Origin: an uncultured Hyphomicrobiales bacterium
GTDB lineage: Bacteria > Pseudomonadota > Alphaproteobacteria > Rhizobiales > Ancalomicrobiaceae
Direction: 5' to 3'
DNA length: 64,000 nt
NCBI GenBank assembly: GCA_903930435.1
Contig: CAIYYN010000054.1
Coordinates: forward strand, 434,001 to 498,000
Shown one piece after another: positions 44,008-53,018 of this stretch; within the stretch, counting starts at the first letter, position 1; each line of letters starts with the position of its first letter. The notes beneath the pieces are model-generated. The model had not been told where the DNA came from and did no database searches. It was given only the letters and a program-made list of their open reading frames with translations. The translations under genes were made by a program, and so were the position numbers.

Positions 44008-44255
44008 ACGGGCTTGCTGCGTCTTCGGTGTGCTCGTGACCAATGATCAGGCGCAGGGATCAGGAAAACGCTGGTAGCACGCCTGTTTAATTGTGCGAGG
44101 CTGTAACCAAATCATGCGGTGATTCGTATCTGTCCGAGAGGCAGCGGCGCGGGGCCTGTTCAGATGGTGCCCGTGCCAAAGACCTCATATCGGATGAATG
44201 CGCAGATCTTGGCTGCGAAGCCATCAGGGGTCCGGTCCGACGCACAGGAGTCTTC

Positions 44256-45464
44256 ATGTACGACAAGCCACGCCCCCCGTTGAAATTCCGGACCTTGACG
44301 GTTCAAAGCCCTGTCGACCTTGCTGCGCCCCAGAATGGCCTCGTCGGGCCGATCCATTTTTCAACCACCTACACACGTAGCGCGAACTACGCCTATGAGA
44401 CCGAATATGTTTATGGTCGTGCCGACAATCTGACGTTACGGCAGACTGAATCCTTCATTGCGACGCTGGAAAATGCGCATTCTGCGCTTTTGTTCGGGTC
44501 TGGAATGTCGGCTGCGGCAGCGCTCCTGCTGGCCTATGATCATCCCGCGCATGTAATTGCGTCGACCGAAATGTACTATGGCCTGCGTCGTTGGTTCTCC
44601 GGTATCGGGCGGTTTGGTCATTCCGTCGAATTTGTCGACACCACGGACCTCGTTGCGCTTGGCGATGCCATCAGCCGCAAGCGACCGGATCTCGTCTGGA
44701 TCGAAACGCCAAGCAATCCTCTCTGGAAGATCACGGACATCGCAGCGGTATCGGCCATGGCGCATGAGGTTGATGCGATCGTCTGTGTTGATTCGACCGT
44801 CGCGACCCCGGTGTTCACGCGCCCCATTGATCACGGCGCGGATTTCGTCATGCATTCTGCGACCAAATATCTCAACGGTCATTCCGACGTCAGCGCTGGC
44901 GTGCTGGCAGCGGCCAGACCAACGGATCTCTGGCGTCAGATTGCCGCGATGCGAGCCGAGCAAGGTGTCAGTCTTGGTGCCCTCGAAGCCTGGTTGCTGG
45001 CGCGCGGCATGCGCACGCTCGATCTGCGCGTCAAGGCGCAGGCAAGGACAGCACAGCTTCTGGCCGAGAAACTGCAATCCCATCCGGCGGTCGCCAGCGT
45101 TCTTTATCCCGGGCTGCCGGATCATCCGGGCCATGCCATAGCAGCACGCCAGATGAACGGCGGCTTTGGCGGTATGCTGTCCATCCGCATGAAGGGCGGT
45201 TCCTGTGCCGCGCTTGCCGCAGCGGCGAATGTCTCGCTCTGGAAATGTGCGACCTCGCTGGGCGGCGTGGAAAGCCTGATCGAGCATCGCGCTTCGATGG
45301 AGGGGCATGGCCCCCATTGTCCCGATGATCTCTTGCGGCTATCGGTCGGTATCGAGGATCCGCAGGATCTGCTGGCGGATCTTGATCGCGCCTTTCAATC
45401 AACACCCGTTGCCATGGCTGACGAGGACTTGTCGCTGGTCGAGGGTAAGGGAAATCGCCCATGA
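44256..45464 (+). CDS. metC: Cystathionine beta-lyase-like PLP enzyme
   Basis: The 402 aa enzyme of the Cys/Met metabolism PLP family has PLP lysine K204 in MHSATKYLNGHSDVSAG, preceded by VDSTVATPVFTRP and by FGSGMSAAAALLL in the cofactor-binding region. PIHFSTTYTRSAN and ETEYVYGRADNLTLRQTE at the N terminus fit the cystathionine lyase/MetC group, though cystathionine gamma-synthase cannot be ruled out. The ATG at 44256 has AGGAG 6 bases upstream; the long in-frame extension from 44091 is Cys/Arg-rich and unlikely. Its stop overlaps the next gene's ATG (ATGA), so it is translationally coupled to a glycosyltransferase-like gene. Confidence 0.85.
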   Translation: MYDKPRPPLKFRTLTVQSPVDLAAPQNGLVGPIHFSTTYTRSANYAYETEYVYGRADNLTLRQTESFIATLENAHSALLFGSGMSAAAALLLAYDHPAHVIASTEMYYGLRRWFSGIGRFGHSVEFVDTTDLVALGDAISRKRPDLVWIETPSNPLWKITDIAAVSAMAHEVDAIVCVDSTVATPVFTRPIDHGADFVMHSATKYLNGHSDVSAGVLAAARPTDLWRQIAAMRAEQGVSLGALEAWLLARGMRTLDLRVKAQARTAQLLAEKLQSHPAVASVLYPGLPDHPGHAIAARQMNGGFGGMLSIRMKGGSCAALAAAANVSLWKCATSLGGVESLIEHRASMEGHGPHCPDDLLRLSVGIEDPQDLLADLDRAFQSTPVAMADEDLSLVEGKGNRP

Positions 45465-46201
45465 AATCGGTGGCGATAGCGATTATTGCGAAGACGCCGG
45501 AGCCGGGCAAATCGAAAACCCGATTGTCACCACCCTTGACGCCAGATCAATGTGCTGAAATCTCCGCCTGTTTTATCGCCGATCTCGCCGATAATCTGGG
45601 CTGCATCACGCAATCAGGCTCGCTGGCCGGTTATTCCCTCTACACTCCGGCCGGGTCCGAAGCAAAGTTGAAGCGGCTTTTGCCGGACCATTTTGGCCTG
45701 ATCTTGCAATCGTCCGGTGATCTCGGGGAGCGCCTTCTGACGGGGATCAGGGACATGCTTGCGCTCGGCCATGCCGGTGCGATCATCGTGTCCTCGGACA
45801 GCCCGACGCTTCCCGCAGCCTATTTCGAAATGGCCGTTGAAAAGCTGCGCAGCGAAGATTGCGTTGTCCTGTGCCCTGCAATTGATGGCGGTTACACATT
45901 CATTGGTCTTTCCAGAGCCCATCCAAGATTATTCGAGGACATGCCCTGGAGCACCGAAGTCGTACATGCCCGAACCCTCGAACGGGCGGCGGAACTGGGG
46001 TTGCCCGTCTATAATCTGCCAATGTGGTACGACGTGGATGATGCGCAAACCCTCGCGATCCTGAGAGACGATCTGTCTGGAGCCGACTTGCCGTTTGATG
46101 CGCCCGAGGCCCGAATGCCTGCACCAAGAACGGCCAACTTTCTGGCGGGTTTCGATGATGCCGGACGATCAGTCGATTGGAATGGAGCGGCTGCATCGTG
46201 A
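45461..46201 (+). CDS. DUF2064 (TIGR04282-type) nucleotidyl/glycosyltransferase
   Basis: The 246 aa protein starts AIAIIAKTPEPGKSKTRLSPPLTPDQCAEI, which has the pyrophosphorylase-like K-T-R motif near the N terminus typical of the DUF2064 family, and continues with IIVSSDSPTLPAAYFEMAVEKL, LCPAIDGGYTFIGLS and a middle PWSTEVVHARTLE. Members occur in clusters for modified sugars, including the proposed arsenosugar pathway. No signal peptide or membrane helix is present. It begins in the metC stop codon and its own stop overlaps the GTG of the next gene. Confidence 0.82.
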   Translation: MKSVAIAIIAKTPEPGKSKTRLSPPLTPDQCAEISACFIADLADNLGCITQSGSLAGYSLYTPAGSEAKLKRLLPDHFGLILQSSGDLGERLLTGIRDMLALGHAGAIIVSSDSPTLPAAYFEMAVEKLRSEDCVVLCPAIDGGYTFIGLSRAHPRLFEDMPWSTEVVHARTLERAAELGLPVYNLPMWYDVDDAQTLAILRDDLSGADLPFDAPEARMPAPRTANFLAGFDDAGRSVDWNGAAAS

Positions 46202-47529
46202 AGCGATTGGGTATTCTGGCCTTGATCGGCGCGGTGATGATCGTGCTCTCGTACTTCGCAGGACCGGCATTTGCGCGATACGATGAGAGCGGCTTTGTCG
46301 CCATGATGCTGCCAAGCGGCGTTTTGGCCTATCTCGCCTACAGGGTTGCCGAAAATGTCCCTGAAACGCCTGCCTTGCTGCTGATACTGGCTGTCGCGGT
46401 CATCCTGCGGCTGATTGCCCTATCAGAGGATCCGCTGCTCTCCAGCGACATTTTCCGTTACGTCTGGGACGGACGCGTGGCTGGTGCCGGTATCAACCCC
46501 TATCGCTATATTCCCGCCGACCCTGCGCTGGCCTTCTTGCGGGATTCAGCGATTTATCCCGAGATAAACCGCGCCGATTACGCCCATACCGCCTATCCCC
46601 CGATCGCACAGATGTTCTTTTACCTGGCGACCCGCTTGGGTGACACGTTGAATGTGATGCGGCTCGCGTTCCTTGGCTGCGAACTTGTCGTCGTCGCATG
46701 TATCGTGGTCCTGATGAAATCGCTCGGACGCGTGCGGACGCAGATCGTAGGATATGCTTGGCACCCGATGGCCGTCTGGGAAATCGGCAATACCGGCCAC
46801 GTCGATACATTGCTTGAGATGCTGGTGGTGGTTGCTCTTTTGCTGCTGATCGCACGGAAGCGCATTCTCGGCGCATTGCTTGTTGCAGCTGGCGTCCTGG
46901 TCAAGCCCTATGCGATTGCGATGTTGCCCGCATTCTGGCGTCCATGGGATTTTCGGGCACCGCTGCTCTGTATCACGCTCGCGTTGCTCGCCTATCTCCC
47001 CTATCTCAGTGTCGGCTCCGGGGTGATCGGTTTCGTGCCGACCTATTTGCACGAAGAGGGATTTCTGGCCGGTGGTGGCTTCTGGGTCGTGACCTGGGTG
47101 CGGGCCATTATCGGTGACCAGCCGGGCATCCTTGCCGCCTATTTCTTCGCAAGTCTGGCGGTCATGACCTACGCCGTCGTGCGGATTCTGCGCAAGCCGA
47201 TGTTCTATGGGGCGCAAGACCAGATCCGCGATGCGATGGTGTTGCTGTTTATCGGGCTGTTCGTGTTGTCGCCGAATTATCCCTGGTACTATCTGCCACT
47301 CGTGCCCTTCGTGGTACTCGGCGGTGGAGACGTCATCTGGGCGACGACAATTCTAGCGATGGGTCTGCATGCCTGGTGGCCGACACCGGACGACCAACCC
47401 TTTCGCTTCCTGTTCTGGAAAACAGTCCTCAACGGCGGCTGGATGCTGACATTAGCGTGGACTGTGTATCGTGCACGTGTTCAAACGCAACGAAGCCAGA
47501 CCGCACTTCAATCAAGCACCTCCGACTGA
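46198..47529 (+). CDS. Membrane glycosyltransferase, GT-C type (GT87-like)
   Basis: The 443 aa protein has about ten to twelve membrane helices. The loop after the second helix, LRLIALSEDPLLSSDIFRYVWDGRVAGAGINPYRYIP, resembles GT-C enzymes, with Asp residues at the periplasmic start where the catalytic base lies. YPPIAQMFFYLATRLGD and WHPMAVWEIGNTGHVD further support this fold, in which a sugar is taken from polyprenyl-phosphate donors. The GTG start at 46198 overlaps the upstream TGA; an ATG at 46177 is the alternative. It is the third gene of the coupled operon. Confidence 0.78.
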   Translation: MKRLGILALIGAVMIVLSYFAGPAFARYDESGFVAMMLPSGVLAYLAYRVAENVPETPALLLILAVAVILRLIALSEDPLLSSDIFRYVWDGRVAGAGINPYRYIPADPALAFLRDSAIYPEINRADYAHTAYPPIAQMFFYLATRLGDTLNVMRLAFLGCELVVVACIVVLMKSLGRVRTQIVGYAWHPMAVWEIGNTGHVDTLLEMLVVVALLLLIARKRILGALLVAAGVLVKPYAIAMLPAFWRPWDFRAPLLCITLALLAYLPYLSVGSGVIGFVPTYLHEEGFLAGGGFWVVTWVRAIIGDQPGILAAYFFASLAVMTYAVVRILRKPMFYGAQDQIRDAMVLLFIGLFVLSPNYPWYYLPLVPFVVLGGGDVIWATTILAMGLHAWWPTPDDQPFRFLFWKTVLNGGWMLTLAWTVYRARVQTQRSQTALQSSTSD

Positions 47530-47561
47530 CCGACCATTCTCGTATCCGGAGCCACCCGTCC

Positions 47562-48317
47562 ATGCAGTTTCCATCCGGCAATCAGGTTGTGTCGATCGTC
47601 TTGCCTTGCCTGAACGAGGAAGAGGCCATCGGGCCGCTCATAGCCGAAATCCTCGCCGAGGGCGTCGATGAGATCGTCGTCGTTGACAACGGGTCAACTG
47701 ATCGGACGGCTGAGGTCGCACGACAGGCGGGCGCGCGCGTTGTCTCGCAGCCTGTGCGCGGCTATGGCCGGGCGTGCGCAACTGGCGTTGCCGCCGTCCG
47801 TGACGATTGCGATATCATCTGTTTCCTGGATGGCGACGGCAGCGATATCCCGGCCTTCATTCCACTGATCACTAGCAAAGTGGCTGCACTAGAAGCCGAT
47901 TTTGTGATGGGTTCGCGGTTGCGGGGCAAGCGCGAGGCCGGAAGCATGACGCCGCAGCAACTGGTCGCCGGCCATATCGCGGGTCTTTTGATGAAGGCTG
48001 CCTATGGCGTTTCCTTCACCGACATGTCGCCGTTCCGTGCCATGCAACGCAAGCGACTGATCGGACTTGGCATGACGGAGGCAACATACGGCTGGAATCT
48101 CGAGATGCAGATGCGAGTTGCCGCCGGTGGATTGCGAATTCTTGAACTGCCGGTCGATCACCGGTGTCGGCGTGGTGGGGTATCGAAAGTGTCTGGCAAC
48201 GTCGTCGCTGGACTGAGTGCTGCCTGGAAGATCGCGACAACATTCCTGCGGCTCTGGTGGAGCCTAGACCGGAAATCTGTTCAAAAGTCTGCGGTAACAT
48301 CTGTCGGAAGGGAATAA
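47562..48317 (+). CDS. Glycosyltransferase family 2 (DPM1/DPG synthase-like)
   Basis: The 251 aa enzyme has a GT-A fold with N-terminal SIVLPCLNEEEAIGPLIAEI, VVVDNGSTDRTAEVA and the metal-binding DGDGSD (DxD-like) in ICFLDGDGSDIPAF. FVMGSRLRGKREAGSM and YGWNLEMQMRVAAGGLRI with the C-terminal VDHRCRRGGVSKVSGN complete the polyprenyl-phosphate sugar synthase pattern. It probably moves a hexose from a nucleotide sugar to polyprenyl phosphate, supplying donors to the GT-C protein before it. The start at 47562 matches the family N terminus; the frame from 47376 overlaps the previous gene. Confidence 0.85.
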   Translation: MQFPSGNQVVSIVLPCLNEEEAIGPLIAEILAEGVDEIVVVDNGSTDRTAEVARQAGARVVSQPVRGYGRACATGVAAVRDDCDIICFLDGDGSDIPAFIPLITSKVAALEADFVMGSRLRGKREAGSMTPQQLVAGHIAGLLMKAAYGVSFTDMSPFRAMQRKRLIGLGMTEATYGWNLEMQMRVAAGGLRILELPVDHRCRRGGVSKVSGNVVAGLSAAWKIATTFLRLWWSLDRKSVQKSAVTSVGRE

Positions 48318-48321
48318 GTTG

Positions 48322-49353
48322 ATGCGTGTTCTTGTGACAGGCGGAGCCGGGTTTATTGGTCAGCATGTCGTGCGCGGGCTGCTGGCGCGTAACCATGAGG
48401 TCCGGGTGCTGGATTCGCTGAGGAGCGATGTCCATGGCGAGGATCCGCATTGGCGTCCGTCCAATGAAGTCGAGTTCCAGCGCGGCGATGTGCGCTCGGC
48501 AGACTCTATCGATGAGGCGCTGAACGGCGTTGATGCCGTCATCCATCTTGCAGCGAAAGTCGGCCTTGGCGTGGCCGTCAGCGACATGCCGGATTATGCC
48601 TCGTCAAATGACGTCGGCGCGGCGGAGCTTCTGGCGGGGATGGCCCGCAATAATGTCCTTCGGCTGACATTGGCCAGTTCCATGGTCGTCTACGGCGAAG
48701 GCGAGGCGATTTGCAGCGAGCACGGGTCGGTTCGGCCTGCGCCGAGGCTGGAGGCCGCGCTTGCTGAAGGCGATTTCGAACCGCCATGTCCCCATTGCGG
48801 CAAGCCACTGACCAACCAGCTCGTGGGCGAAGATACGCCGTTTGATCCGCGCAACGCCTATGCGACGAGCAAGGTTGCCCAGGAATTCTATGCATCCAAC
48901 TGGGCGCGCGTAACCGGTGGCTCGGTCGCCGCCATGCGCTATCACAATGTCTATGGTCCGGGCATGCCGAAGGATACGCCTTATGCCGGTGTTGCCGCCA
49001 TCTTTCTGTCGGCCCTGAGACGAGGACAGGCCCCGACAGTCTTTGAAGATGGCGGACAGCGCCGGGATTTCATCCATGTCCGGGACGTGGCTCAGGCAAC
49101 AATCCTGGCCTGCGAGCAACACCAGTCCGGTGTTCGCGCCTGGAACGTCGGCTCGGGAACACCGCGCACGGTCGGACAAATGGCGGAGGCTCTCGCACGC
49201 GCGCTGAATGGACCGAAACCCGTCGTTACGGGACGCTATCGATTGGGTGACGTCCGCCACATCACCGCCGATTCCTCAAGACTTTCGGAACTCGGGTGGA
49301 AACCGAGCATCAGCTTCGAGGATGGCATGGCCGAATTGAGCGGAATGAGCTGA
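48322..49353 (+). CDS. NAD-dependent nucleotide-sugar epimerase (dTDP-L-rhamnose 4-epimerase-like)
   Basis: The 343 aa extended SDR has the cofactor motif VTGGAGFIGQHVVRGLL, VIHLAAKVGLGVA, the catalytic Ser region LASSMVVYGEG and YxxxK in YATSKVAQEFYASN. Between the catalytic segments is an inserted Cys pair PPCPHCGKPL, which is found in dTDP-rhamnose 4-epimerase-like members and may hold a structural metal with other residues. The C-terminal VFEDGGQRRDFIHVRDVAQA is the SDR substrate-binding loop. It is the last gene of the coupled metC-GT operon and likely supplies a nucleotide sugar. The start at 48322 has GGGA 8 bases upstream; TTG 48319 is possible. Confidence 0.83.
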   Translation: MRVLVTGGAGFIGQHVVRGLLARNHEVRVLDSLRSDVHGEDPHWRPSNEVEFQRGDVRSADSIDEALNGVDAVIHLAAKVGLGVAVSDMPDYASSNDVGAAELLAGMARNNVLRLTLASSMVVYGEGEAICSEHGSVRPAPRLEAALAEGDFEPPCPHCGKPLTNQLVGEDTPFDPRNAYATSKVAQEFYASNWARVTGGSVAAMRYHNVYGPGMPKDTPYAGVAAIFLSALRRGQAPTVFEDGGQRRDFIHVRDVAQATILACEQHQSGVRAWNVGSGTPRTVGQMAEALARALNGPKPVVTGRYRLGDVRHITADSSRLSELGWKPSISFEDGMAELSGMS

Positions 49354-49643
49354 ACGCACGGGCAAGCAACCAGCAACGCATGATTTCGCATCGTGATAAC
49401 GGCTTTGCGGCAACGCCTTATCGCCTTGCCGGATTTCGGTAATCGTTTGATGGTTAACGATTAGAGCCAAGTTATATAAAATTTGATTGAATTTATTATT
49501 ATTTCATAATCGTCGTTCGTTTCAGATCAAGTAATAAATGACAACTATATTAAATTTAGAATGATTTTGGTGCCTTGGTCATCGCGCGTCTTGTGAGATG
49601 AATGACCGTTGCGCTTGATAAAGAATGGCGTAGGAGTTTGCGA
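49354..49643. other. AT-rich promoter region of the polysaccharide operon
   Basis: About 290 bases with an AT-rich core (49450-49570) and no convincing gene. The contrast with its surroundings marks the boundary between the metC-GT operon and the following polysaccharide operon, so it probably carries the main promoter of the latter. An in-frame ATG at 49602 starts a weak extension of the next gene. Confidence 0.5.
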
Positions 49644-50813
49644 ATGCGTGTCGCAGTTGTTCACGACTGGCTTTATACGATCGGCGGCGCTGAGCGGGTC
49701 CTCAAGGAAATATTGAAGTGCTATCCGGAAGCTGACGTGTTCACGCTCTTCAATTTTCTGAGTGAAGCCGAATGTCAGCAGATTGGCCTACGGAAAGTTC
49801 GCACAAGTTTCCTGCAAAAAATGCCGTTTGTCAGGAAGCATCATCGTGCCTATCTGCCGCTTATGCCGTTCGCGATCGAGCAATTTGATCTTTCCGCGTA
49901 CGACCTCATTATCTCCAGCAGTTATGCAGTGGCACGCGGCGTCATTACCGGGCCCAATCAGACCCATGTGTCTTATGTGCATTCGCCCATGCGCTATGCG
50001 TGGGACCTTCAGCACCAGTATCTCAGGCAGTCGAAGCGCGAGCATGGCATCGGCAGTCTGATTGCGCGTTTCATTCTTCATAACATGCGTATCTGGGATG
50101 CACGCACGGCCAACGGACCGGATGCGATGATCGCCAATTCCAATTTTGTTGCCCGTCGCATTCGCAAGATCTATGGACGTGCTTCAACCGTGATCTACCC
50201 GCCGGTGGACTTGTCGTCTGCGAGCATGATCAAGCCGCGCGCATCCTATTTTTTCGCTGCCAGCCGACTGGTGCCCTATAAAAATGTTGATGTGATTGTC
50301 GAGGCGTTTCGCGAGCTGCCGGATCTTAATCTTGTCGTGGCCGGTACCGGACCGGAACTGGCGCGCTTGCGCGAAATTGCAACACCAAATGTAACCTTCC
50401 TTGGTTGGGTGACAGATGAGGAAATGCGCGAGCGGATGGCTGCCGCGCGTGCGTTCATTTTTGCCGCAGAAGAAGATTTCGGGATCGTTCCGGTGGAAGC
50501 ACAGGCCGAAGGTACGCCTGTTCTTGCGTTGGGCAGGGGTGGTGCGCTGGAAACCATCAAAGGCGAGGGTCCAGGCAAGACCGGGTTGTTTTTTGACAAG
50601 CCCGAGCCTGGCAAGATCGCAGAATGTGTGCGCGATTTCATTACAACTGAAGGAGAATTCTCGCGCAATGCATGCCGAAAGCAGGCCGAAACCTTCTCAT
50701 CGGAAGTATTTGGTAAGGAATTTATGTCCTTTATCGAGAAGCAGATGAGTGGCGCTGCGGGTGCCAACGGCAGACAAAATCGTCGGCTTGCGGACCGTCG
50801 CCTGGAACAGTGA
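49644..50813 (+). CDS. Glycosyltransferase family 4
   Basis: The 389 aa GT-B enzyme begins MRVAVVHDWLYTIGGAERVL, the donor-independent N-terminal domain of GT4 enzymes, with SYVHSPMRYAWDL following. The C-terminal nucleotide-sugar domain has FFAASRLVPYKNVDVIVEAF and the retaining-enzyme E-x7-E motif in FAAEEDFGIVPVEAQAEGTPV. It probably adds a hexose to a lipid-linked oligosaccharide. TAGGAG lies about 7 bases before the ATG at 49644; ATG 49602 would add 14 residues. It opens the polysaccharide operon. Confidence 0.87.
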   Translation: MRVAVVHDWLYTIGGAERVLKEILKCYPEADVFTLFNFLSEAECQQIGLRKVRTSFLQKMPFVRKHHRAYLPLMPFAIEQFDLSAYDLIISSSYAVARGVITGPNQTHVSYVHSPMRYAWDLQHQYLRQSKREHGIGSLIARFILHNMRIWDARTANGPDAMIANSNFVARRIRKIYGRASTVIYPPVDLSSASMIKPRASYFFAASRLVPYKNVDVIVEAFRELPDLNLVVAGTGPELARLREIATPNVTFLGWVTDEEMRERMAAARAFIFAAEEDFGIVPVEAQAEGTPVLALGRGGALETIKGEGPGKTGLFFDKPEPGKIAECVRDFITTEGEFSRNACRKQAETFSSEVFGKEFMSFIEKQMSGAAGANGRQNRRLADRRLEQ

Positions 50814-50855
50814 CATAGCAGCGCCGAGATGTGCCACGGCAGGACAGCCAGCAAA

Positions 50856-53018
50856 ATGGACGTTTTGGCGCCACCATTCAAAAATGACATTATTTCGGTC
50901 CTGCGCCGCAGAAGCATTGTCTTCGCGGCAACATTTGTCATCGTTTACGCACTTGTCATCGTTGTGCTCAACGTCGTTCCGGTTCGGTACAGTGCAACCG
51001 GGTCCATCCTTGTGGCCGATCAAACAACGTCGGCGGAAGGTGGACAGCCGATCGGCGCTGACAAGATCGGCGATCCCGCCGATCTTGAGAGTCAGATACA
51101 ATTGGTGCGGGCTCCTCGCGTCCTGCGGCTCGTCAGTCAACGTGCCGATGTGCAAGCTGCACTGACAGATGAATGCAATGATCGTGGCCACGGTTCCCTG
51201 CTTGGCGGCAGCGGAAGCGTTGCCAGTTGCCTGTCCGGCTTGAAGGATGCGGCGGCGCTCGTCGAACAGTTGCAGCAGAAGTACGCGGTGGCAGCTGTCG
51301 GGCGGTCCCGTGTCATCACGGTCACCTATGAGTCGACGTTGCCGTCAGTTGCGCAACTGATGACGAATGCGCTCGTGACGACGTATCTTGAAGACCGGCA
51401 CAATCTGAGTGCCGGCCAAAACCAGACCACCACGCTACCGATTCAGCACCAACTGGATGAACTCAACAAATCGATCAAGGAAGATGAGGCCAAGATCCGG
51501 GCGTTCCGATCGCAAAATGGGCTTGTCAGGGGGTCGATGGCTGGAATTGGTGCCGAACGTTTGTCCGGTATCAGCCAGAGCCTGATCGCCGCAGAGGCGG
51601 CCAAGGCAGATGCCGCAGCAAAACTGGCAGAAGTAGAAAAAGCCGCCAAGACGAATCTGTTCGATAGCCCGACGGTCATGGGCAATCACACAATCGCCGA
51701 GCTTGAGCAACAACTTACTCTCATTGAAATCGAACATGCGCGTAGTTCGGCCAGTCTCGGGCCGCGCCATCCGGCCATGATCAGTATTGATCAAGCCAGG
51801 GATGCGTTGAAGGCACGGATTGCTCTTGAGCTTCAGGCGGTCGTCAATGGCGCTCGGAAGACCTATGAGACGGCGACCGCATTGACGGTTAGCCTTCGTC
51901 AAAAGATGCTGTCGTTACAGAATGATGCCATCGGGGCCGATGATCAGGAATCCTCGATCGAGGATCTTGTGCGGGCGCTGGATCTGAAAAAAGGCAAATA
52001 CGCAGATCTGGCCAAGGAAATCACACGCCTTGAAACGCAGGCACCTACGCTGGCTGATACAACGCGGCTGGTCAGTCTGGCAGAATTGCCCACGACCCCC
52101 TACTTCCCAAAGAAAATGCCATTTCTTGTCGGTGGTCTTGTACTTGCGTTGCTGGTGGCGTGCGGGGTGGCGCTTGGTCTGGATCGCATGGATCATCGTC
52201 CGAGGACTTCAGCCGATATCGGTGGACGGTCCAGTGTGCCGGTTCTGGCTGAGATCCCTTACCTTAAAATGTCAACATTCCAACGTTTGCGTGCGGGCAG
52301 ACAAGGGTCCCCGCAGGCGCAGGTTTTGCAGCGCGCAGCTCAGGATCGACGTTTCCAGGCTGGAATTGCCCAGATTGCCGGAGCGCTTCTGTCCGGCTCC
52401 CAAGCCGGACGTGGTGTGAAATCCCTGGCTCTGGTCTCGCCTGCTTCAGGGGATGGACGGACGATTATGACAACTGCGCTGGCCTATCAACTGGCTGCGT
52501 CTGGCAAACGGACACTTGTCGTCGAGTGCAATTTCAATCGTCCAAGAATGGCCGAGATGTTCCGCCTTGGTCGATCACCGGGGCTGACGGGATTATTGCA
52601 GTCCAACATGCCGATTGAGGCGGCTGTCGTGCCTACCGCGTCACCGACGCTTTTCCTGCTGCCAGCCGGACAGGCCGGCAAAGGATCGGGGTCGTTGCTG
52701 GGTTCACCGCGGATGGCTGAATTCATCGAATGGTCAAAACGGTTTGACTTCGTGCTCTTCGATACGGCAGCCCACGCATCTGGTCCTGAGTCAACTTATG
52801 TCGCGCGGATGGTTGATGCCGTCCTGTGCTGCGTTCGGTCCGGTCATACCAATGACCGGCAGATGATCAGCCTGATGCGCGATCTGCATGGTGTTGGTGT
52901 CGAACCATTCGGCATGATTATGACGATGTCGGACGTGGCTGTCGCATCGGGACTTGAAAGTCATCAGGTCATGCCTCGTCCTTCCTCACAGGCCGGTCCG
53001 GCTGGTGTGCCCGCATGA
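50856..53018 (+). CDS. Wzz/GumC-type chain-length protein with degenerate tyrosine-kinase domain
   Basis: The 720 aa protein has a Wzz domain: a first helix (about 17-40), a long periplasmic coiled-coil region (about 60-420) and a second helix near 425-447. The cytoplasmic part is a BY-kinase-type domain (about 500-710) in which the Walker A is SPASGDGRT (residues 528-536), where the catalytic lysine is Arg, and the Walker A' Asp-rich strand reads LVVECNFNRP rather than a typical DxD. The Walker B strand is FVLFDTAAH. No C-terminal Tyr cluster is present. Such a protein may regulate chain length without kinase activity. The start at 50856 is the more compact alternative to 50829. Confidence 0.85.
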   Translation: MDVLAPPFKNDIISVLRRRSIVFAATFVIVYALVIVVLNVVPVRYSATGSILVADQTTSAEGGQPIGADKIGDPADLESQIQLVRAPRVLRLVSQRADVQAALTDECNDRGHGSLLGGSGSVASCLSGLKDAAALVEQLQQKYAVAAVGRSRVITVTYESTLPSVAQLMTNALVTTYLEDRHNLSAGQNQTTTLPIQHQLDELNKSIKEDEAKIRAFRSQNGLVRGSMAGIGAERLSGISQSLIAAEAAKADAAAKLAEVEKAAKTNLFDSPTVMGNHTIAELEQQLTLIEIEHARSSASLGPRHPAMISIDQARDALKARIALELQAVVNGARKTYETATALTVSLRQKMLSLQNDAIGADDQESSIEDLVRALDLKKGKYADLAKEITRLETQAPTLADTTRLVSLAELPTTPYFPKKMPFLVGGLVLALLVACGVALGLDRMDHRPRTSADIGGRSSVPVLAEIPYLKMSTFQRLRAGRQGSPQAQVLQRAAQDRRFQAGIAQIAGALLSGSQAGRGVKSLALVSPASGDGRTIMTTALAYQLAASGKRTLVVECNFNRPRMAEMFRLGRSPGLTGLLQSNMPIEAAVVPTASPTLFLLPAGQAGKGSGSLLGSPRMAEFIEWSKRFDFVLFDTAAHASGPESTYVARMVDAVLCCVRSGHTNDRQMISLMRDLHGVGVEPFGMIMTMSDVAVASGLESHQVMPRPSSQAGPAGVPA

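Noticed and set aside
44008-44255. SAM riboswitch in front of the metC-like gene
   Set aside because: I compared the 250-base leader with the SAM-II pattern seen before metZ and found no CGTGG/CCACG core or GCTAAAAAGG segment.
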